Shown here piece after piece: positions 41,562 to 50,809 of a DNA stretch of 50,809 bases (position 1 is its first letter; every line of letters starts with the position of its first letter). A program made the position numbers and the translations under genes. The notes beneath the pieces are model-generated. The model worked only from the letters and a program-made list of their open reading frames with translations, searched no databases and was not told the DNA's origin. Origin of the DNA: Karstenula rhodostoma CBS 690.94 (taxonomy: Eukaryota; Ascomycota; Dothideomycetes; Pleosporales; Didymosphaeriaceae); contig MU001513.1 of assembly GCA_010093485.1 (NCBI GenBank), positions 781,150-831,958 of the forward strand, read 5' to 3'.

Positions 41562-41690
41562 TTAGCTATTAAGGTACTAGAATATCCTCTAAAGTCCTTA
41601 TTAAAGGCTAGCTATTAAGGTATTAGAATATCCTCTAAAGTCCTTATTAAAGGCTAGCTATTAAGGCGCTAGAACGTCCTCCTAGATTTT
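41562..41690 (+). repeat. 46-bp leader tandem repeat
   Basis: About two and a half to three units beginning CTATTAAGGTACTAGAATAT and ending AAAGGCTAG. The older copy at about 40045-40255 has more units (about four to five), so unit number differs between copies of the family. Confidence 0.75.
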
Positions 41691-44600
41691 TTAAACTCCC
41701 TTAAAAACCTACTAATATTAGGTACCTTTAGTAGAATTAACTACTATAAAGGTTAAATCCCTCTTAGGTAGAAGCGCGTACCTACTATAGGTATACTAAA
41801 AATAATATATATACCCTTAGTAAATAGGCTTAAAATAGGACTAACTACCTACTTATTACTTATACCTTACCTACCTAAACCTACCTTTTACCCTTATAGT
41901 AAATATTAATTTACGCGATATTTCTATCTTAGATAGCCCTCTCTCCCTATCTAGTTTACCTCTAAATAGCTCTATACCTGCTATACTACTACCTATAATT
42001 AAGTATATAAAGATAAAACCTCTAGTACCTAAATAGTCTATTAATAGGGACCTAATATCTTTCCCTTAAAACTATACTAGGACTTACTCTATAAGCCACG
42101 CTACTAAAGTAATAATAGCTATTAATTTTAGTAAAGAAGACCTTAATAATATTTTAAAAGTAAATAACCCCTATTATAGTATAACTATAGATAAGATACT
42201 ATATATACTATTTTAAGGTTACTTACCTATCCTAATATAAGAATAGGTATTAGTAGCTAAAGCCTCTAGTATATAACCTCTCTATAAGCTAGAAAACCTA
42301 CCCTCCTAGATTAAACTTTTCCTACTAGAACTAGGTATTTAGCTACCTAAAGGTACTAAAGAATACCTAGCTAATATTAGTAAGGTTAAGAAAGAATTAG
42401 GCCTCTATTAGAATTCTAGAACTAGAAACTATAAAAAGGAAGAAGATAACTTTAAGGCTAGTCTATAGGTAGCTAGACTATAAGAGCTAGAGGAAGTATC
42501 TAAACTATATATAGCCTTTACTAATATTAATATAATTATCCTAGACCTAATTACTTTAGATAGAAAGTACTTAGAAACCTTAAATTACTAAGGTCTAGAG
42601 TTTACTACTACTTCTAATATATATATAGACTATATTAAGGCTAATATAGCCCTATTTACTATAAAGCTATAGCTTATAGCCTTATCCTATTATATATATA
42701 AAGTATAGGACTAGTAATAAAAGCTAGTCTAGTAAAATACTAATCTAAATAATAAAATTAATATTATAATAGACTCCTAAATATAGACTTAGAAGGAAAA
42801 TAGTTATCTATAAACTAAGATTATAGAACTAAAGAAGACTACTAAGACTAAGAATTAACTAATATAGGTAATAATTAGTAACTTAGATAATAATAATAGC
42901 CTTAAGTTACCCTACTAGTTTAGTACTTCCCCTTTTAAGCTAGTGCCTACTATTAAATATAATACTAAATTAGTTACTCTAAAAATAGATAGTTAGTAAG
43001 GTATAGACTATTCTACTATAGGTTAATATATTCTAAAAGTAAATACCCCTAGTAAACTTTTCTATAAAGTGCTAAATCTTTACTATATAAAATACTAAGC
43101 TCGCTAGAGTAAATACCTATCCCCTAAAGTACTAGACCCTAATAAGTTTAATAGTAATAAGGCTTAGTTTAAGCTATAGTTCTATTTACTAGAGGTTAAG
43201 ATTAAGTCTAATATAGACTACTTTTAGTAAGATACTTTTAAAGAATATACTATAGCTATTACTAATTATATTAATATATAGCTAGAAAGCTATACCTTTA
43301 AAATTTTTAATACCTAAAAATAGTAATAATTAACTATATCTCTTATAGGTCTATATAACTACCTCTAAGCTATATTTATACTACTAAACTAGAATATTAA
43401 TACCTATACTAACCTCTAGAAGATAACGCTTCTACCTAGAGGAGATATAAACTTATTTATTATATAGTATAATATATTTATAAACTAGGCTAGGTTTTAT
43501 CCTAATAATTCTAAAGAGATACTCTATAAGAAGTTCTATATAAAGCTCGCTAATTAGCTTACCTAGAATACTATTAATTTTACTATAGACTATAATAAAT
43601 TTTATACTATTATCTATAAGCTATATAAAGCCTATAAGCGTAACTATTAGGCTAACTATAACTAACTTACTCCCTCTACCCTACACTATTATAAGGAGTT
43701 TTTATTATAAATAGTTACTTTAGCCCCTTATTATACTATAAGACCACCTAAAGATACTATAGTAGAATTAGCTCTAAAGCGCTAATCTACTAACCCTAGA
43801 TATAGGTACTCTAGGAAGTAGTATTATAAGAATTAGGTATATTATAACTACCTCTCTAAGAACTATATTTACTATAATTACCCTATTAAACCCTATAATA
43901 GATATACTATCGCCACTATTATAAAAGTTTAAAAAGAGAATAAGGCTTACTTCTTTTTAGAATCTAGCAATAAATATACCTCTAATAAAAACTCTAAGTT
44001 AAACTTTAAGTTAGAAAACTAAAGGTACTAGTTAACTCTAGGCTAGTACCCCTAATAGGAGTAGTAGGTATAGAACTAATTAACCTATAGAAGCTAGTAT
44101 TCTACCCTAAGAAGTATTATACTAACCCTAAAAGTATTTAAATTTCTAACTTATTTAGGGGAATACCTTTTATACTTCCTATAATATTCTAAAATAATAA
44201 ATATAAGGTTTGTATATATAGCCTTATTAATTCTAGCGTATCTATATATAATTTTATTACCTTATAGCTAGAGAAAGTACTAAGGTACTAACTTAGTATT
44301 AAGTTAATATAGCTTAAATACCTAATCCCCCTTAAAAGTTTTACTAGTAAAAAGGCCGCCTTAGTTAATTACTACTTTTAAGTAGTACTTAATATTAATA
44401 AATACCCTATAATTATATAGTTTATTCTATATAAAACGGGAGACTATAACCTTATTATAGGATGAAAATTCTTTAAGGATACTAAGATACTAATTAATTA
44501 TTATAACTAGTACTTAATATAGTTAGATAATATATTATTATAGATTATTACTCTACTTATAGTACCACGCTACCTACCCCTACTAGTTAATAAAGAATAC

Positions 44601-47600
44601 TAGTTTAATACTAACTAATAGGACACTAACTTTAAGAAGGAGGATATTTAACTTTAATAAGTATAATTACTCTATAGGGAATACTCCCCTATAAAGGAGT
44701 TTAAGATCCCTATAGAGCCTATAATATTATCTATCTCTCTAATATAGGCTACCCCCTAGAACTATAGTAATTATTAACTACTTTTAGTAGAACCTATCCT
44801 AGATAAGGACTTTATTATAGTGTACTATATATCTTTAGATAAAAATAGTAATAAAGCCAAACTATTAGAGTCTAGAAATAAGAGTTAGTAATTAGCTAAG
44901 CCTAGTATTAAGGATAATACTCTAGTATATAGACGTAGTAATAAGTTACTATATAATAATAAATTATTACTAGGGGAATTAACTACCTCTATTAAGCCTA
45001 ATCCTACTAGAGACTCTAGTAAATAAGCTACTAAGAAACTCTTATAAAAGCTAAAGATTAAACTAAAAAACTATCTAAAGGACTAAATTATTACTACCTT
45101 CTACCCTATAAAGTAGCTTTAATATAAGAAAGATTTATATAAAATAAATAAAGTACTATCTAATCTAGAACTACTACCCCTAGAGGAACCCCCTAAGTAT
45201 TAAACACTAATAAGGGAATAGCTCCTTAAAGCTAATATTAATATTTTAACTATCTCTACTATAGTATTTATAGTTAGTATATAAGGTATAGAGATTAGCT
45301 CTATTAGTTAATATAAGTTACTTAAACTTATAGAAGCTAAGTATTATAAGAAGGAAGTTATAGCTAACTCTCTAGAAAAGTCTTAAAAATAGCTACTAGT
45401 AGAACTTAAAGCCAAGCTTTCCTACTATAGATAGGTAGGGATAGATATTTCTTACTTTAGTAAATAAGAGGTAAATACCTTACCCCTATAATAGAAAGGT
45501 ATTAACTATAATATTATCCTTACTAAGAATATTAGTACTTTAAAGACCTCCCTATTATATCCTATATCCCTTAATAAGCTAGAATTACTATACCTATATA
45601 TTTAGAATATAGTAAAGAAAGGGTTTATCTCCCCTAATAATACTAGCTTTACCTCCCCTATCTTATATATAAAGAAGTCTAGAGGGGGGTAGTATCTTTA
45701 TATTAATTATAGGAGACTTAATAGTATTACTAAAAAGAATATTACTTTTATATTACTACTAGAGGAAACTCTTATATACCTATCTAGGGTACGCGTATTT
45801 ACTAAACTAGACCTATAATAAGCCTTTTACTATATATAATTTACTAAATATACCTCTAACCTCTCTATATTTTAAACTTAATATAGTAACTTTAAGTATA
45901 ATATTCTTCCTTTTAGTATAACTAATAAACTAATATTATTCTAATACTTTATTAATATAATTCTAGCTAATATAATTAACTCGATTTATATAGTTTATAT
46001 TAATAATATACTTATCTACTATAAGGACTACGAAGTAGTAGTATTAGTTACTACCACTAAACCGAACTAGTAGAGTAGGGAGGCTAAATTATAAGACTCT
46101 TCTATTATACTAGTAGACTACCTACTTAAAGTAAATTATACCAACCTAACCTTAGAACTGCTTTAAGAGGCTACCTCTAAACTAAATAGTAAGTATAATA
46201 GGATACCTTCTAGACTTCTTTTATACTAAGACTACCTAGTTATCCCTAAAACTAATTAGCTTTAAATAATCCTTATTAATATAGTTTACTCCTACCAGAT
46301 AACTATATACCCTAGTACTAAAAAGATCTATAAATTTATCTAGGAATTATACTATTAGAGCTATATATATATAGATATTAAATAGTTTATATAAAATTAT
46401 AAGATTTACTACTAGACTAAGCCCCCTTATAATAAGAAACTGGGCCTACTCTAGCTATTACCTATCCTAGAGGCTATATAGTAAAATATCTCTATAGACT
46501 TTAAGAGCTTTCTACTAGACTAAAAGGGCTTTAATAATATTATAATTTATATATACTACCTAAGTAAATATACCTTTTTATTACTATACTATAAGATAAT
46601 TACTATAGAATAGGCTACCTCTCTTTACTACTAATATATCTAGAGGATCTTTAGTATCCCTAAATCTATTATATTAGATCGAGGGTTATAGTTTACTTCT
46701 AATTTTACTAGTAAACTATATTACCTTATAAGTATATAGTAGAAACTTATATTTATAGGTTATATCTAAATAGATAGCTAAACTAAGATATATAATAAGT
46801 ATATTAACTAGTATCTCTACCTATTTATTAATAAATTTTAAGATAACTAGTTAGATCTACTCCCTTTAATAGACTAGGCGCAAGCCTCTTTACCTAATAA
46901 ATCCACTAGTTTCTCTCTATATAAAATTAAGTTTAATTATAAAGCTAAAGTCTTTTAGAACTAAAGGGATAGAGTTAGGTTACCTAAGGACTCCCCTAAT
47001 AATATTAACTCTAAGTAAACCTATAAGTTTATTACTACTTGCCTTAAAGCTATTACTTAGGTTTATAACTAGGCCTATTAGAACCTCGTTATAGTATAAG
47101 ACTTAATAGTAAAATAAGCTAATAAATACTACTAACTACCTAACTTTATTATTAGTAACTTTATCTATATTACCCTAAAAGGCTTTTTAATATTACATCC
47201 CTTTATTAAGCTTAATAAGTAAATATATAGTCTATACTATATTATAGGGATAAAAGGGTTATCCTATAAGTTTAAATTACTATTATATATAAAAGTTTAC
47301 CTAATATTTTATATAGACTATCTTTAAAAAGTATCTAATAACCCACTTCCTAGATAATACTAACTATAGGAACCACTAACTAAAGTTAATAGTACCCTTA
47401 AGTAGGAGATATTACTTATTTATAATAGCTAACTAAACTAGGGAAAACTCTAGTACTAAGTAGTATAGTAAGACTATAATCTAGATAATATATAGTATCT
47501 AGTATCTAACTTTAGGAATACCCTAAAGCTAGTAGGTAACTTTTATAATACTAATCCTTAGGTAGCTAGGCCCCCTAAGTACCTAGACACTTAAAAGAAA

Positions 47601-48171
47601 GCTACTTTTAATAAAGTATTCTTAGATAGTAATCCTAAAGATAATATACCTATTAAGATAGGTAGTTAATAAAGGATTATCTAAAAATAGGCTAGTTAGT
47701 ATAATAGCTTAATCTAGATAGCCTATCTAGTATCTATAAGGCGCGCTTACCTTATACTTTTTAGTACTATAAAGGATCGAGCTTTATATATTAAGTACTT
47801 TAAGCCTTTAACTATAATAAGAAATTTAAGGTTTTAAACTAGATCTTAATCTCTTTTTATAGAATTAGGGAACCCTATACAATATATATATAATAGTGCG
47901 CAGCTAACTACTTAGAAAAATTCTAAATAAAGGTATTTTTATATAGGAAATTACGGAGCCCTATATAATTATACTAAAGCAGGATACTCTAATCTAGTTT
48001 ATAACTATATAAGTTTAATAGGAAATTTTTTAAAAATATAGAGGATATTTTTCTTTATTTTTAATTTTTCTCTCTAGACTAATTTATTCTTTTCTTTCTT
48101 TTTATAGATATAGGTATTTTTATAGTCCTTAGGGACTATTAAGACCCTAGATCGCGCTTAGAGGGGGGTAG

Positions 48172-48417
48172 TATAAGGGTTAATTTAACCTAAGGTTAAA
48201 TCCCCTTATAGAATATTTACCTATCTTTAAGCTTAGGCCTTATCTAGTAGCCTATATATAGATTAATTAGTAGATCTTAAATACCTAGTATATAGAGAGC
48301 TCCTCCCTAGGACCCTCTCTATCTTAGTATCTTAAGTTTAGTCTTAATTTATATGGTTTCTTCTATCTATCTAATTCTGAGAGTGTTTACCCTATTTAGC
48401 CATATCCTGGCCTTACA
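48172..48417 (+). repeat. 3' LTR of the nested element
   Basis: 246 bp, preceded by the polypurine tract and ending GGCCTTACA. From about 48340 to its end it keeps CA and TG dinucleotides that the 5' LTR has lost. Confidence 0.92.
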
Positions 48418-48422
48418 ATTAC
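48418..48422. repeat. Target-site duplication ATTAC (right)
   Basis: Identical to 41204-41208, directly outside the 5' LTR. Confidence 0.85.
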
Positions 48423-49039
48423 TTTAAATAAAAAAAATTTAAAAATTTTAAATTATTAAAGTTTAGAATTTACTATTATTTCTAATATTTATATAGACTA
48501 TATTAAAACTAATATAGCCCTATTTACTATAAAACTATAGTTTATAATTTTATTTTATTATATATATAAAATATAAAACTAATAATAATAAATAATTTAA
48601 TAAAATATTAATTTAAATAATAAAATTAATATTATAATAGATTTCTAAATATAGATATAAAAGGAAAATAATTATTTATAAACTAAAATTATAAAATTAA
48701 AAAAAATTACTAAAACTAAAAATTAAATAATATAGATAATAATTAGTAATTTAAATAATAATAATTATTTTAAATTATTTTATTAAATTAATATTTTTTT
48801 TATTAAGTTAGTGCCTATTACTAAATATAATACTAAACTAATTATTTTTAAAATAAATAATTAGTAAAATATAGACTATTCTACTATAAATTAATATATT
48901 TTATAAATAAATATCTCTAATAAATATTTTTATAAAATATTAAATTTTTATTATATAAAATACTAAGTTTACTAGAGTAAATATCTATTTTTTAAAATTT
49001 TAAACCCTAATAAATTTAATAGTAATAAGACTTAGTTTA
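48423..49039 (+). mobile_element. Older LTR-element copy, continuation after the nested insertion
   Basis: Sequence resumes collinear with the internal region of the nested element (compare from about 42553 to 43170) but with most remaining C and G bases changed to T and A. Collinearity stops at about 49039 (after AATAAGACTTAGTTTA), so the 3' half of the older copy is deleted or unrecognisable. Confidence 0.75.
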
Positions 49040-50809
49040 TAAATAATAAAATATTTAAAGGACTAAAAATATTAAAATAGAAATTTATAAATTTAAAAAA
49101 AATTTAAAGTTAAACTTTAAATCCTAAACTTATATATTTAGAATAATTAAATTAAAGACTAAAATCTAAAAAATTATATTAAATATAATTTATTATATAC
49201 TTTTCTCCTCTCTAAAATTTAAATTATAACTAAGAAATAAAATATTAAAATAATCTTTTATATAAATATAAATAATTAAATATAGATTTTTTTTCTATTA
49301 TTTATATTTTAGTCTATTAAAATTAGGCCCTATTTAAAATTAAAACTAGAATATTTTATTATTTTTAATATTTAATAAAAGGGGAATTTTCTTTTTTCTA
49401 TAATATCTATTATATAAAATATATTATTTTTATATTTATAAAAATATAATTTTCTAAACTATATTATTTTTATAACTTATTTAATTAAAATAAATTATAA
49501 AATTAGTAGTTAAAAATATTTTATTTTTTATTTTTAATATTTTAAGGTTTAACTAGTTTATATTATTTTTTAAATATTTAAACTTTATTTTAATACTCTC
49601 TAGACTTTTATTTTAATATATTATAATTATAGTTTATAATAATAAAAAATTATAGAGGTATATATAATACTAGTATATTTATTTAACTATATTATAAATA
49701 AATTTTATAATTTTATTTTTAAATTTTTTTTTTTTTTATTAATATTATTTTTAAGTATTAATTATTTTTTCTATTTATATATTTTAAATAATTTTTTTTA
49801 TTTATTTATATACTTTTAGTTTTTCTATTTTATTATTAATATAGATAACCCTTTTATTTATAATAAAAAACTAATAACTCTAGACTATAAAAAAATAAAA
49901 TATATTACTAAAAAATTTAAATTTAAAAATAAAATTATAGTTTAGTTTTAAATATTATTATATATTTTAGTTATATTAGAAAAGAAAAATACTATTATAT
50001 AATTTAGTAAATTTTTTTTTTTTATAATTTAAAAAAAAGATTTCTTTAGTTAATATTTAAAAAATAAATTTTAAATTTCTTTTTATAATTTTTTTATTTT
50101 TTTTTTTTTTCTAGACTTTTATTTATAATTTACTAGTTTTTTAAAAATATAGATATTTATAATTATATTTTTTTTAATTTAAATAATAAATAAATAATTT
50201 AGTTTTATACTATTATTAAATAGTAATATAAAAACTATATTTTAATAAAATATATTTATTAATAGAAATTTATTAATAAGGTATTTATTTATATTATACT
50301 TTTAAATTATATTTTTAAAATAGAATTAGAACTATCTATTTATACTATAGAAGTAATAGTAATAAATTTTATTTTTAGAAATAAAAAAAGACTTTCTCTT
50401 TTACTTTTAAAAATAAAGCTAAACTCTTTTTTTTACTTTTAAAAATAAAAAAAAACTTTTTTTTTTATTTTTAAAAATAAAAAAAGGCTTAGTTTTTTAT
50501 TTTTAAAAATAAAAAAAGGCTTAGTTTTTTATTTTTAAAAATAAAACTAAACTTTTTCTTTTATTTTATATATATAGGCCTCCTTACTTTAGGGCCCTAA
50601 ATAGGAAAATAATAGTCTATATATTCACTAAAATAAAAAAATATCTAAATCTAAATTAAAAAAAATAATTTTAGTTACTAAAATATACTAAGATCTTATA
50701 TAATATCTAGACCCTAAAGTAAAAAAATTTAATAATAAGGAATTCTAAATTAAAAAAAAAAATTTTAGTTACTAAAATATACTAAGATTTTATATAATAC
50801 CTAGACCCT
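49040..50809. repeat. Extremely AT-rich terminal block with tandem and direct repeats
   Basis: No coding sense. At about 50370-50570 roughly five imperfect units of about 39 bp recur, each with a core like TTTTTATTTTTAAAAATAAA and often GGCTTAG. At 50653-50713 and 50748-50809 a direct repeat of about 60 bp recurs (TTTTAGTTACTAAAATATAC and a shared end in CTAGACCCT), with a period of about 96 bp and running off the window end. Confidence 0.65.

Larger units (their letters stand above)
41209..48417 (+). mobile_element. Full-length Ty3/gypsy-like LTR retrotransposon, RIP-inactivated
   Basis: 7209 bp with two 246-bp LTRs (41209-41454 and 48172-48417), terminal TGTAAG...CTTACA (5' copy mutated to TATAAG...CTTATA) and a perfect 5-bp target duplication ATTAC. 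A polypurine tract GAGGGGGGTAG (48161-48171) abuts the 3' LTR. Coding is destroyed by stops, but domain order is readable: gag-like region before about 44.1 kb, reverse transcriptase near 45640-46030 (PGGG-like block near 45690 and YINN at 45996-46007 where the family has YxDD), then integrase core near 46600-46900 (ILDRG-like segment at about 46670). RT before integrase places it in Ty3/gypsy. CA and TG are nearly absent (none in 45001-45180). Confidence 0.93.

Noticed and set aside
41562..41690. CRISPR-like array
   Set aside because: Units are directly tandem without unique spacers, lie inside a retrotransposon leader, and the genome is fungal.

Overview
This window looks like nuclear DNA of a filamentous ascomycete (Pezizomycotina, plausibly Dothideomycetes). 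Genes carry short introns of about 47-127 nt with GT-AG ends and CTRAC/CTAAT-like branch points. The gene content is typically fungal: Zn2Cys6 and bZIP regulators, a GPI-anchored wall protein, ArsH, SPF27 and neutral ceramidase. Both ends are AT-rich blocks of repeats whose decay is almost entirely C-to-T/G-to-A, the mark of repeat-induced point mutation (RIP).

Layout: 1-840 is a RIP-decayed repeat block. From 1.2 to 14.1 kb lie ordinary genes: a GNAT acetyltransferase, an unknown two-exon gene, a J-domain/coiled-coil/CCCH protein, a secreted GPI protein, a RING-H2 protein and a zinc-independent MDR oxidoreductase. From 14.65 to 19.7 kb a 12-exon gene encodes a secreted protein of about 1447 aa with two separate SGNH hydrolase domains flanking an FG-GAP propeller. 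From 20.5 to 23.6 kb lies an arsenic-type locus: an intact arsH, a truncated acr3 arsenite-efflux pseudogene with six or seven in-frame stops, and a bZIP gene. From 24.1 to 31.2 kb are a tartrate/malate-type dehydrogenase with a decayed tRNA-derived SINE (perfect 12-bp target duplication) in its promoter, a neutral ceramidase, the splicing factor SPF27 and an SDR.

From 31.7 to 39.4 kb the window becomes degenerate. It holds a possible HET-protein tail fragment, an intact peroxisomal D-amino-acid oxidase, an SDR interrupted only by one early TAG, a heavily decayed NmrA-like pseudogene, an intact paralogous SDR, and a divergent Zn2Cys6 regulator that ends right at the AT-rich boundary. The grouping suggests a shrinking catabolic or secondary-metabolism cluster, which is inference.

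From 39.4 kb to the end is a retrotransposon nest. A full-length Ty3/gypsy-like element (41209-48417, 246-bp LTRs, 5-bp target duplication ATTAC) sits inside an older, more mutated copy of the same family. RIP saturated the younger copy but spared roughly the last 80 bp of its 3' LTR. The final 1.7 kb holds further AT-rich tandem and direct repeats. All gene models were read by eye from reading frame, splice motif and phase; none was tested by a search.
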